From Hymenobacter sp. CRA2 (lineage in GTDB: Bacteria > Bacteroidota > Bacteroidia > Cytophagales > Hymenobacteraceae), in the NCBI RefSeq assembly GCF_002007105.1, contig NZ_MVBC01000001.1, positions 186,001 through 250,000 of the forward strand: a stretch of DNA of 64,000 nt, read 5' to 3'. Shown in pieces: positions 43,755 to 51,279 of the stretch. A program made the position numbers and the translations under genes. How positions within the stretch are numbered: the stretch's first letter is position 1; each line of letters starts with the position of its first letter. Under the pieces are notes generated by a model. It worked only from the letters and a program-made list of their open reading frames with translations. It was not told where the DNA came from and ran no database searches.

Positions 43755-43787
43755 TTTGCAATTCCAAATTTTGTGTACCTACCTTTG
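43755..43787 (+). promoter_or_regulatory. Promoter of the sulfate-assimilation operon
   Basis: TTTG at 43755-43758 and TACCTTTG at 43780-43787 are 21 bp apart, fitting Bacteroidota -33/-7 boxes. Transcription would begin near 43793, about 20 bases before the riboswitch P1 helix. Confidence 0.7.
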
Positions 43788-43811
43788 CTGCATCAATTCT
43801 GCCAAGGATTG

Positions 43812-43903
43812 TTTTTATACAGAGGCGTGGAGAGACAGGCTCCGTGAAGCGCCGGCAACCTCGGGACCAGCCCGAACGGTGCCAATTCCTGACCATATAA
43901 AAA
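43812..43903 (+). ncRNA. SAM-I (S-box) riboswitch
   Basis: P1 is formed by TTTTTATA (43812-43819) and TATAAAAA (43896-43903). Between them are the conserved class I SAM aptamer words: AGAGGCGTGGAGAGAC, a GGCTCCGTGAAGC hairpin side, CCGGCAACC, a short P3 stem TCGGGACCAGCCCGA, and GGTGCCAATTCCTGACC. No T-run terminator follows directly, so control may be translational or act through the downstream leader. In sulfur operons these elements switch expression off when S-adenosylmethionine is abundant. Confidence 0.92.
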
Positions 43904-43940
43904 CGCCGACGTCGTGAACTTCGACCTCAACCTCCGCGCC

Positions 43941-44033
43941 ATGAATGCTAGCTCCGCTGCCCCGCAGCCGAGCTTTTTGGGTTTCAACAGCTGCTGTTGC
44001 TGTTGCATGCCCATGGGCCGCGCCTGTTGTTGA
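43941..44033 (+). CDS. Polycysteine leader peptide upstream of cysH
   Basis: An ATG at 43941 opens a 30-codon frame ending TGA at 44031-44033; an in-frame GTG at 43914 would add nine residues. The peptide has seven Cys: residues 18-22 form CCCCC, and it ends RACC-stop. It lies 37 bases after the SAM riboswitch and 194 bases before cysH. Leaders with runs of the regulated amino acid are the hallmark of ribosome-stalling attenuators. I infer cysteine (charged tRNA-Cys) sensing. The frame is too short for composition statistics, but the Cys run in this place is hard to explain by chance. Confidence 0.7.
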   Translation: MNASSAAPQPSFLGFNSCCCCCMPMGRACC

Positions 44034-44100
44034 GGCTTTTACGACCTCTTTCCTACTCGCTGGAAACGACTGACAACTAAAGCGCACGGCTTCTTCGAGC

Positions 44101-44200
44101 GCCGCTTAGCCGTATCCGTCGGCCCCGCCGCTTGAGCCTGCCTCGCCGCCCGGCCATCAGCCCCCTTCCTTTTTTGCTTCCCCGACGCCGTTTGCCCCAG
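44101..44200 (+). promoter_or_regulatory. C-rich, G-poor RNA stretch (possible Rho-loading region)
   Basis: By my count about 47 of 100 bases are C and 23 are G, with a CCCCCTTCCTTTTTT run near the end and no stable hairpin that I can draw. It lies between the leader stop codon and cysH. A rut-like role is an inference from composition only. Confidence 0.3.
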
Positions 44201-44227
44201 AGCTGCGCGTCCTAGATTTTACTGCGC

Positions 44228-44977
44228 ATGTCGACTCTTATCGATGCACAAGTAGCCGAAATCCGGCAGCAATTAACCGGCGCCGACCCGCTGGATATTC
44301 TCCGTTTTATTGCCGCAGAATTTGCCGGCAAAGCCGCTTTTTCTACCTCTTTCGGGCTCGAGGATCAGGTAATTACCCACCTAATTTTTGCCCACAATTT
44401 ACCCATCGAAGTATTTACGCTCGACACGGGGCGTAATTTCCAGGAGACGTATTCGACCTGGAGCAAAACCGTACTCAAATACGGTAAAACCATCCGCGCT
44501 TACTACCCCCATCAGGACGAAGTAGCGGCGCTGGTGGAGCGCCAGGGGCCCAACGGCTTCTACGAAAGCGTGGACACGCGCAAGGCCTGCTGCCACGTGC
44601 GCAAGGTGGAACCGCTGAGCCGTGCCCTCACCGGCAAAGCCGCCTGGGTAACCGGCATCCGGGCCGAACAGTCGGCCAACCGCACCGGCATGCACGCCGT
44701 GGAGTGGGACGCCAACTACCAGCTCTTCAAAGTAAACCCGCTGCTGGACTGGACCTGGGAGCAAACCTGGGCCTTCGTTCGGGAATACAGCATTCCGCAC
44801 AACCCGCTGCATATGCAGGGCTTCGTGAGCATTGGTTGCGCGCCGTGCACGCGGGCCGTTAAGCCCGGTGAAGACTTCCGGGCCGGTCGCTGGTGGTGGG
44901 AAGACCAGTCGGCCAAGGAGTGTGGCTTGCACGCCACCGCCGCTGTCGTTCCTACTGCCACGCTCGAAGGCCATTAA
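44228..44977 (+). CDS. cysH: Phosphoadenylyl-/adenylyl-sulfate reductase
   Basis: The protein has 249 residues. The PAPS-reductase fold starts with AAFSTSFGLEDQVITHL, and IEVFTLDTGRNFQETY follows. Cluster cysteines are present as CC at 121-122 and CxxC at 204-207, and the catalytic Cys is in ECGLH at 231-235. The CC...CxxC set marks the [4Fe-4S] type that reduces adenosine 5'-phosphosulfate, so APS rather than PAPS is the likely substrate; this agrees with the absence of an APS kinase in the operon. It is the first enzyme gene after the riboswitch and leader. Confidence 0.94.
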   Translation: MSTLIDAQVAEIRQQLTGADPLDILRFIAAEFAGKAAFSTSFGLEDQVITHLIFAHNLPIEVFTLDTGRNFQETYSTWSKTVLKYGKTIRAYYPHQDEVAALVERQGPNGFYESVDTRKACCHVRKVEPLSRALTGKAAWVTGIRAEQSANRTGMHAVEWDANYQLFKVNPLLDWTWEQTWAFVREYSIPHNPLHMQGFVSIGCAPCTRAVKPGEDFRAGRWWWEDQSAKECGLHATAAVVPTATLEGH

Positions 44978-45006
44978 CGCACTAGGCCTAAAATGAGGGC
45001 TTGAGC

Positions 45007-45024
45007 TAGTCGTCTTGACGACTA
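45007..45024. repeat. 18-bp palindrome between cysH and cysD
   Basis: TAGTCGTC-TT-GACGACTA is perfectly symmetrical. With a 2-base centre it is more like a protein-binding site than an RNA hairpin. The binding factor is unknown. Confidence 0.5.
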
Positions 45025-45108
45025 CCGTCCCTGCCTCACCGCATTCCCCGCCTTTCCTGACTTCTTCACAATCGGCCCAAAAAGGCCGGACAGGCACCCC
45101 CTTGCCTT

Positions 45109-46023
45109 ATGCCTACGCTGCCTCGCATCGACTACCTCGACCGGCTCGAAGCCGAAGCCATCCACATCCTGCGCGAAGTGGCCGGGCAGTTTCAGCGCCC
45201 TGCGCTGCTGTTCTCGGGCGGCAAAGACTCCATTGCCTTGGTGCGCCTCGCCCAGAAGGCCTTTCGCCCCGGTAAGTTTCCCTTCCCGCTGGTGCACATC
45301 GACACCGGCCACAACTTCCCCGAGGTGCTGCAGTTCCGCGACCAGCTGGCCGCCGAGCTGGGCGAGCAGCTGATTGTGCGCCGGGTAGAAGATACCATCA
45401 AGCAGCGCGGCCTGCGCGAGCCGGGCGGCAAGTTTCCGAGCCGCAACGCCCTTCAGACCTACACCCTACTGGATACCATCGAGGAGTTCGGCTTCGACGC
45501 CTGCATCGGCGGGGCGCGCCGCGACGAGGAAAAGGCCCGGGCCAAGGAGCGCATCTTCTCGGTGCGCGACGAATTTGGCCAGTGGGACCCGCGCCGGCAG
45601 CGCCCGGAGCTGTGGAACATCTACAACGGGCAGATTCAGCCCGGCGAAAACGTGCGCGTGTTCCCCATTTCCAACTGGACCGAGCTGGACGTGTGGAACT
45701 ACATCCAGCGCGAGAACATCCTGCTGCCCAGCATCTATTTCGCCCACGAGCGCCGCTGCGTGGTGCTGCCCTCGGGCCAGCTGCTGGCCGTGACCGAGCA
45801 CCTGACGCTGGACGCCTCCGACGAGCTGACGACCCGGCAAGTGCGCTTCCGCACCGTGGGCGACGCCACCTGCACCGCCGCCGTGGAAAGCGACGCCCAC
45901 ACGCTAGAGGCCATCATCGAGGACATCCTGCAGGCCAAAGTCAGCGAACGGGGCGCCACCCGCCTCGACGACAAGATTTCGGAAACCGGCATGGAAGACC
46001 GGAAGCGCAACGGCTACTTCTAA
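45109..46023 (+). CDS. cysD: Sulfate adenylyltransferase subunit 2
   Basis: The protein has 304 residues, matching E. coli CysD. The ATP pyrophosphatase P-loop is SGGKDS at 36-41, then HIDTGHNFPEVL, GGARRDEEKARAKERIFSVRD, FPISNWTELDVWNYI and the C-terminal TRLDDKISETGMEDRKRNGYF. With CysN it makes APS from ATP and sulfate, GTP hydrolysis driving the reaction. It lies 131 bp after cysH and before cysN in the same operon. Confidence 0.97.
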   Translation: MPTLPRIDYLDRLEAEAIHILREVAGQFQRPALLFSGGKDSIALVRLAQKAFRPGKFPFPLVHIDTGHNFPEVLQFRDQLAAELGEQLIVRRVEDTIKQRGLREPGGKFPSRNALQTYTLLDTIEEFGFDACIGGARRDEEKARAKERIFSVRDEFGQWDPRRQRPELWNIYNGQIQPGENVRVFPISNWTELDVWNYIQRENILLPSIYFAHERRCVVLPSGQLLAVTEHLTLDASDELTTRQVRFRTVGDATCTAAVESDAHTLEAIIEDILQAKVSERGATRLDDKISETGMEDRKRNGYF

Positions 46024-46142
46024 GTGGTGAAATGATGAGGTGGTGAACCAGTGAGTGTCAGCTCCGAGGCACAACGCCTGCCGACGTCAGCGCATTCATC
46101 ATCTCCCAGAACACCAAACTCACCACTTCACAATCTCACCAC
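46024..46142. repeat. Imperfect inverted repeat (CACCATTTCAC family) between cysD and cysN
   Basis: GTGGTGAAATGATGAGGTGG at 46024-46043 is matched in reverse by CACCACTTCACAATCTCACC at 46121-46140. It begins directly after the cysD stop codon and ends at the cysN ATG. Confidence 0.65.
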
Positions 46143-47414
46143 ATGGACCTTCTCCGATTCATCACCTGCGGCAGCGTCGACGACGGCAAAAGCACCCTGA
46201 TTGGCCGTTTGCTCTACGATTCCGACGCCGTGTCCTTGGACGTGCTGGCCGCCCTGGAAGAGCAGAACCGCACTTCCGCCGCCGGTACCGTGGACCTGGC
46301 TTTGCTGACGGACGGACTGCGCGCCGAGCGGGAACAGGGCATCACCATCGACGTGGCGCATAAGTACTTCACCACGCCGCGCCGCAAGTTCATCATCACC
46401 GATACGCCCGGCCACGTGCAGTACACCCGCAACATGGTGACGGGTGCTTCCAACGCCGATCTGGCCATCGTGCTGGTCGACGCCCGGCAGGGCATCGTAG
46501 AGCAGACGCGGCGGCACACCATCGTGTCGGTCCTGCTCGGCATCAAGCGCTTCGTGCTGGCCGTGAACAAAATCGACCTGATGGGCTACTCCGAGGCCGT
46601 CTTCCACGACATCGTAGCCGATTACGCCGCCGTGGCCGCTCAGCTCGGCATCAAGCAGGTGGCCAATATTCCCATCAGCGCCCTGCACGGCGACAACGTG
46701 GTAAAGCCTTCGGCCAACTTGCCCTGGTACAAGGGGCCGAGCCTGCTGGAATACCTCGAAACGGTGCCGGTAGCCACCGAAGCCAACACCGACGCGGCGC
46801 GCTTCCAGGTACAGTACGTCATCCGCCCGCAAAGCGTGGAGCTGCCCGATTACCGCGGCTACGCCGGCCGCATTCAAAGCGGAGTGTACCGCCGTGGCGA
46901 CCAAGTGCTGGTGCTGCCCGCCGGCATCGAGACGACGCTGGAAGCCATTGAAATCAACCAGCAGGAAGCAGACGTGGCCGTGGCCCCGCAGGCGGTGGTA
47001 CTCCGCCTCACCGACGACGTGGACGTGAGCCGCGGCGACACCATCGTGCCGCTGGCGCTGGCCCCGGAGCCCACCCGCGAGCTGGAAGCCACGCTGTGCT
47101 GGATGGTGGAGCAGCCCCTGCGCGCGGGCCACAAGCTGCTGGTGCAGCACCACACGGCCAAAACCCGCGCCGTGGTGCAGGCCATCGTGGGCAAAACCGA
47201 CATCCAGTCCTTCGCCCAGCAGGAAGCCACCGAAGCCAAGCTCAACGACATCGTGCGGGTGCGGCTGAAAACGGCCCAGCCCCTGGCTGCCGACACCTAC
47301 CAGCAGAACCGCACCACCGGCGCCTTCATCCTGCTCGATGAGCAAACCGGGGCCACGCTGGCCGCCGGCCTGATTGAGCAAACGGTACTGGCCGAACCTG
47401 AATTTGAAATTTAA
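46143..47414 (+). CDS. cysN: Sulfate adenylyltransferase subunit 1 (GTPase)
   Basis: The protein has 423 residues. The translation-factor-type GTPase shows G1 GSVDDGKST (10-18), G3 DTPGH (VQYTRNMVTGASNADLAIVLVDAR after it) and G4 NKID. Beta-barrel domains II and III follow. The length shows a stand-alone CysN without the APS-kinase domain found in CysNC. It is the regulatory partner of CysD. Its 3' end faces a palindromic element and a broken sulfite reductase gene. Confidence 0.96.
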   Translation: MDLLRFITCGSVDDGKSTLIGRLLYDSDAVSLDVLAALEEQNRTSAAGTVDLALLTDGLRAEREQGITIDVAHKYFTTPRRKFIITDTPGHVQYTRNMVTGASNADLAIVLVDARQGIVEQTRRHTIVSVLLGIKRFVLAVNKIDLMGYSEAVFHDIVADYAAVAAQLGIKQVANIPISALHGDNVVKPSANLPWYKGPSLLEYLETVPVATEANTDAARFQVQYVIRPQSVELPDYRGYAGRIQSGVYRRGDQVLVLPAGIETTLEAIEINQQEADVAVAPQAVVLRLTDDVDVSRGDTIVPLALAPEPTRELEATLCWMVEQPLRAGHKLLVQHHTAKTRAVVQAIVGKTDIQSFAQQEATEAKLNDIVRVRLKTAQPLAADTYQQNRTTGAFILLDEQTGATLAAGLIEQTVLAEPEFEI

Positions 47415-47427
47415 CCGCTGACGGTCT

Positions 47428-47559
47428 ACCACAGAACGTCATGCTGAGCCCCGCGAGACATCTCGCGTGCTGACTTCAGGGAGTAACCCACGAGGAAATT
47501 ACCCCCGGACGTCAGTACGCAAGATTCCTCGACTTCGTCCGGAATGACGACCTACTACA
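47428..47559. mobile_element. Palindromic MITE-like element flanked by 9-bp direct repeats
   Basis: The element shares ACGAGGAAATTAC and AGATTCCTCG with the perfect repeat at 33084-33211, but its arms have diverged. TGACGGTCT occurs on both sides (47419-47427 and 47560-47568), as expected of a target-site duplication. It has no coding capacity. I infer a non-autonomous element. Confidence 0.6.
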
Positions 47560-47560
47560 T

Positions 47561-48151
47561 GACGGTCTGAAAAGCGAACCGTCCCTTTCGCCCGGCTTCC
47601 ACTCCGACGATTTTCGCCTGATAGGCAACCAAAACCTGGTCGTTGCCAACATCAGCGCCGCCGACCGCGGCCGCGTGGAGCAGGTGCTGACGCAGTACGG
47701 CGTGCTGGCCGGCACCGCGGAGCGCACGGCTTTGCGCCTGGGCGCGTTGGCCTGTGTGGCACTTAACACGTGCTCATTAGCATTTGCGGAAGCCGAACGT
47801 TATCTTCCCCAACTCCTTGACCGACTGGATGCTGTTATCCGGGCCCATGGCTTGGCCAACGAAGGCATCCTGATCCGCATGACCGGCTGCGCCCGCCCCT
47901 ACCTGGGCGAAATCGGGCTGGTGGGCAAATCGGTCGGCCGCTACAACCTGTACCTCGGCGCCAACCACGCCGGGGAGCGGCTCAACAAGCTGTACCGCGA
48001 AATGCTGGACGAAGAAGGCATCGTGCAGGAGCTTACGCCCCTGCTGGCGGCCTACGCCCAGCACCGCCTCCCGTCCGAACGCTTCGGCGACTTCGTCATC
48101 CGTCAGGGTTACGTCGCCGCTACCACCCACGGCCAAAACTTTCACGCCTAA
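47561..48151 (+). pseudogene. cysI: Remnant of assimilatory sulfite reductase hemoprotein subunit
   Basis: The open frame encodes the C-terminal third of a CysI-type sulfite reductase: DDFRLIGNQNLVVANI, ACVALNTCSLAFAEAERYLP, RMTGCARPYLGEIGLVGK, GRYNLYLGANHAGERLN and FGDFVIRQGYV. Intact proteins have some 350-400 more residues upstream; here similarity stops at a palindromic element. In E. coli CysI the motif is TGCPNGC; here four residues including one cluster/siroheme Cys are missing (TGC-ARPY), consistent with a 12-bp deletion between GGCTGC repeats. No good start codon is present. The next gene's ATG overlaps its stop. I infer a non-functional relic. Confidence 0.85.
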
Positions 48152-49671
48152 TGAACTCGTCTGCTTTGCCCCTCCAGCTGGCGGCCACCGGCCCGCCGGC
48201 CGACGACCCCACCCCGGCCGCTGGCAATGCCCTGTTCCCGGTTTTCCTGAAGCTCGAACAGCTGCGCGTGCTGCTCGTCGGCGGCGGCGCGGTGGGCCTG
48301 GAAAAGCTCACCGCCTTGCTGCGCAACAGCCCGGCCACGGCCATTACGGTCGTGGCCGGCAGCATTTCCAGCGAAATCCGCACGCTGGCTGCGCAGTACC
48401 CCAAGGTGCAGCTGCACGAACGTCCCTACCAGCTCACCGACCTCATCGGCCACGACCTGGTGCTCATCGCCACCAACGACCGGGCCCTGAACAGCCGCAT
48501 CAAGCAGGAAGCTACCGGCCACGGCCTGCTGGCCAACGTAGCCGACACGCCCGAGGAGTGCGACTTCTACCTAGGCTCGGTGGTGCAGAAAGGCGACTTG
48601 AAGGTGGCCATCAGCACCAACGGCAAGTCGCCGACCGTGGCCAAGCGCCTGCGCGACGTGCTCGGCGAAGTGCTGCCCGACGAGCTGAACGACGTGCTGC
48701 AGCACATGGGCGTCATCCGCAGCCGCCTCAAAGGCGACTTCGCCCAGAAAGTAAAGGCGCTGAACGAGGTAACGGCCGAGCTGGCCGAGTCGCCCGAAAC
48801 GACGATGTGGCGGCGCATTGCTACTCTCTCGCTGTTCGCGTTTGCCCTCATGCTGGGCATCAACGTGCTGACGATTTACTACACCTGGCCGGAAGTCTGG
48901 GGCGTGGTCAGCTCCGCGCAGACATTCTACATCTTCGTGGCCGTAGGCTTCGCCGCCCAGCTCGTCGACGGACTACTGGGCATGGGCTACGGCGTAGTCA
49001 CGGCCATCAGCCTGATGTCCCTGGGCCTGAACCCGGCGGCGGTCAGCGCCAGCATCCACACGGCCGAAATGTTTGCCAGCGGTGCCTCGGGCTATAACCA
49101 TTACCGCTTCGGCAACGTGAACCGCCGCCTGTTCCGCGCCCTGCTGATTCCGGGCATCCTGGGTGCGGTGAGTGGAGCATTTTTGCTCTCCAAGCTCGGC
49201 GAAGAGTACGCGGGTTACGTGAAACCCGTACTGGCCGCTTACCTGCTGCTGCTGGGCGTGCGCATCATCAGCAAGGCCTTCCGCAAGCCCGACCTGCGCA
49301 AGCGCAAGGTGAAGCACGTGGGCTGGCTGGCCGGCGCCGGCGGCTTCCTTGACTCGTTCGGTGGCGGCGGCTGGGGGCCTCTAGTGACCAGCACACTTAT
49401 CTCGCAGGGCCGCACGCCGCAGTACGTTATCGGCTCCGTGAGCCTGACAGAGTTCTTCGTCACCTTCGCCAGCGCCCTCACGTTCTTCGCTACCATTGGC
49501 ATTTCGCACTGGCAGGTGGTACTAGGGCTGATTGTGGGCGGTGTGGCGGCCGCGCCATTTGCGGCCCGCTTAGCGGGGCGCGTCTCCACCCGGGTTATGT
49601 TCCTGGGCGTCGGCACCATGGTTATCGTCTGGAGCCTGTGGGCACTGCGGAAAGTGTTTCTGCTGTTCTAG
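48151..49671 (+). CDS. Siroheme synthase N-domain fused to TauE/SafE (TSUP) sulfite exporter
   Basis: The protein has 506 residues. Residues about 28-215 match precorrin-2 dehydrogenase/sirohydrochlorin ferrochelatase (VLLVGGGAVGLEKLTALL with GGGAVG at 44-49, IATNDRALNSRIKQEA, CDFYLGSVVQKGDLKVAIST). From about residue 228, eight or so helices belong to TSUP (FAAQLVDGLLGMGYGVVTAI, NPAAVSASIHTAEMFASGASG, GGFLDSFGGGGWGPLVTSTL). The first part makes siroheme, the cofactor of sulfite reductase; the second should export sulfite. Coupling both in one gene fits a sulfur operon. It is translationally coupled to the cysI remnant. Confidence 0.9.
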   Translation: MNSSALPLQLAATGPPADDPTPAAGNALFPVFLKLEQLRVLLVGGGAVGLEKLTALLRNSPATAITVVAGSISSEIRTLAAQYPKVQLHERPYQLTDLIGHDLVLIATNDRALNSRIKQEATGHGLLANVADTPEECDFYLGSVVQKGDLKVAISTNGKSPTVAKRLRDVLGEVLPDELNDVLQHMGVIRSRLKGDFAQKVKALNEVTAELAESPETTMWRRIATLSLFAFALMLGINVLTIYYTWPEVWGVVSSAQTFYIFVAVGFAAQLVDGLLGMGYGVVTAISLMSLGLNPAAVSASIHTAEMFASGASGYNHYRFGNVNRRLFRALLIPGILGAVSGAFLLSKLGEEYAGYVKPVLAAYLLLLGVRIISKAFRKPDLRKRKVKHVGWLAGAGGFLDSFGGGGWGPLVTSTLISQGRTPQYVIGSVSLTEFFVTFASALTFFATIGISHWQVVLGLIVGGVAAAPFAARLAGRVSTRVMFLGVGTMVIVWSLWALRKVFLLF

Positions 49672-49687
49672 GCCCGGCAAACAACAG

Positions 49688-49729
49688 CCAGCCCGTCATT
49701 CCGAGCGCAGCCTCAGAATGACGGGCTGG
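49688..49729. terminator. Hairpin between converging genes
   Basis: CCAGCCCGTCATTC (49688-49701) and GAATGACGGGCTGG (49716-49729) form a perfect 14-bp stem. The GTCATTC ends and GAGCGCAGCC centre are those of the dispersed palindromic family, apparently reused as a bidirectional terminator. Confidence 0.7.
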
Positions 49730-49747
49730 TTCCTTTAAGCTAAAGCC

Positions 49748-50278
49748 TCAGGCCAGCGGCTCGCGGCCTTCTTCACGACGGCGGAAGCTGCTGGGCAGTT
49801 CGGCTGGCCGGCGACGATTGTAGAAGGCATCTTCGTTGTAGCCAGGCTGCTCGTAGAAGGGGCTGCCGTCGCGCACAGGTACGGGCAGATTCAGGGCCCG
49901 CAGCATGGCCTCCTCGTAGTCGCGGCTGATGTTGATTTCGAGATAAGGCGGGTAGTTCAGCACCGATTCGCTCGTCAGCGCCGGCACGAACACGTTGTCG
50001 CCGTCGTCATCCAGCGCCGCGGCGCCGATGGGAATCAGGATGTGCCGCTCGTTTTTGTTGATGTGCAGGCCGCCGTCCAGCTCCACGTCGAGGTAGCGGA
50101 CTTTCATGGCGTCGGGCTCCACAATCAGCTCGTACACGTCGCCGAAGCGCTTGCCATCGGCGCCGCGCACGGCCCAGCCGCGTACGTCGGGGCTGCCGTC
50201 GGCTACTTCAAAATCGTGCAGGTCGCGCAGCCGCACCAAGTGCATGCCGGCGGCGCTGGGCACCGGGGTCGTTTCCAT
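49748..50278 (-). CDS. PRC-barrel domain protein
   Basis: The protein has 176 residues. A PRC-barrel (VRLRDLHDFEVADGSPDVRGWAV, then ADGKRFGDVYELIVEPDAMKVRYLDVEL) occupies residues 14-75. A second strand-rich part (RHILIPIGAAALDDDGDNVFV) and a proline-rich, basic tail follow. PRC-barrels occur in photosystem and ribosome maturation proteins and as stress-related general proteins. This two-part form resembles the DUF2382/photosystem H-like group. The function is unknown. The next gene upstream on the same strand is 29 bp away. Confidence 0.82.
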   Translation of the reverse strand: METTPVPSAAGMHLVRLRDLHDFEVADGSPDVRGWAVRGADGKRFGDVYELIVEPDAMKVRYLDVELDGGLHINKNERHILIPIGAAALDDDGDNVFVPALTSESVLNYPPYLEINISRDYEEAMLRALNLPVPVRDGSPFYEQPGYNEDAFYNRRRPAELPSSFRRREEGREPLA

Positions 50279-50307
50279 GTTGCAAGCGAAGGTTCAGGGG
50301 TTGGGAG

Positions 50308-50994
50308 TTACACCGCAGCCGGCTTTTCCAGCACGCGCAGCACGTTGGCGGCTTGCTGAAAAAACTCCTGCGTGGCTTGCTGCTCGGCGGGCGTAGCGGT
50401 GCGGCCGCTGAGTTGGCCAGCTTTATTTACCAGGCTGGTTACGTCGCGCTCCAGGGTGCCGTAGCCACGGCGCTGCATTTCCTGCATTAGTTCGGCCGCT
50501 GCCACAAAGCCGGGCCGCAAAGAGCCGCCGTCGGCCACGCGGCTAGTGGCGCTGGTCAGGTCGTTGCGCTTTTCGTCCACGGCGGGGTTGCGCAGGTCGT
50601 TGCGGTCGGCCATGGTGCTTAGTACACTGCTGAGCATCAGCAGCCCGTGCCGGGCGTAGTCGGTGCCGGCCGGATCATCCGCCACGAAGGCGTAGAAGTC
50701 AGCTGGGGTAGCGTTGCTCTCGTCGCCGGGCTGCTCTTCGGTAGCCAGGGCCCCTACCGATGGGTCACCGGTGGGTGCGGCAGGGTCGGCGGCTTGGCCG
50801 GTGGTATCGGTGGGGGCACCGGGCAGCGCCGCGGCGCTGCTGGTAGCAGCCGGGGCGGCCTCGGGCGTAGCGGGTTGTTCCTGGTCGCGGCTGACGAGGT
50901 ACCAGATGCCCAGCCCCAGCAGCACCAGCACTGCTACGAGCAGGGGCCACGGGCTAATCGTTCGTTTTTTGCGCTGAATGTTGATTTCGGCCAT
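50308..50994 (-). CDS. Hypothetical membrane-anchored protein
   Basis: The protein has 228 residues: a basic N-terminus, one membrane helix (PLLVAVLVLLGLGIWYLVS), and an Ala/Pro/Thr-rich linker to about residue 95. A helical domain follows (DFYAFVADDPAGTDYARHGLLML, FVAAAELMQEMQRRGYGTLE). No family is recognised. It is 29 bp upstream of the PRC-barrel gene, so they likely form an operon with a possible joint envelope-stress role, which is a guess. Confidence 0.72.
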   Translation of the reverse strand: MAEINIQRKKRTISPWPLLVAVLVLLGLGIWYLVSRDQEQPATPEAAPAATSSAAALPGAPTDTTGQAADPAAPTGDPSVGALATEEQPGDESNATPADFYAFVADDPAGTDYARHGLLMLSSVLSTMADRNDLRNPAVDEKRNDLTSATSRVADGGSLRPGFVAAAELMQEMQRRGYGTLERDVTSLVNKAGQLSGRTATPAEQQATQEFFQQAANVLRVLEKPAAV

Positions 50995-51279
50995 AGGGGT
51001 TTGGGAGGCGCGGGTACGGGCAATCCATACGCGCTGCGCCCCAAATAAGGTACAATTCCCTTACCAGCGCCTGTTCAGGCGTAAGGAGCCGGCGCCGGTG
51101 TGTGCTGACATTGCGCCTCACTCCCCGCCCCCCTCTCCGAAAAAGGAGAAGGGAGCTAGACGAAGCGGTAGAAATACTTCGGCGTCGCTTAGCAGGACGC
51201 TCAATAAACTGTAAATAGCTTTTCAGCCCGGCTGCCAACTGGTCCGCCTGCTGGTCCGCAGTCGTTTCATTGTCGTTTC

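Noticed and set aside
44101-44180. Intrinsic terminator before cysH suggested by the T6 run at 44169-44174
   Set aside because: The preceding sequence is C-rich and has no G-rich partner; only short GGCC or GAG/CTC pairings can be drawn.
46128-47432. 434-residue minus-strand frame opposite cysN
   Set aside because: The plus strand carries complete GTPase motifs, and the minus frame has the His/Gln/Val-rich composition of antisense frames here.
47675-48151. Short functional protein starting at the GTG at 47675
   Set aside because: The same frame is open and similar to CysI upstream of that GTG, and a cluster cysteine is missing, so a truncated pseudogene explains it better.
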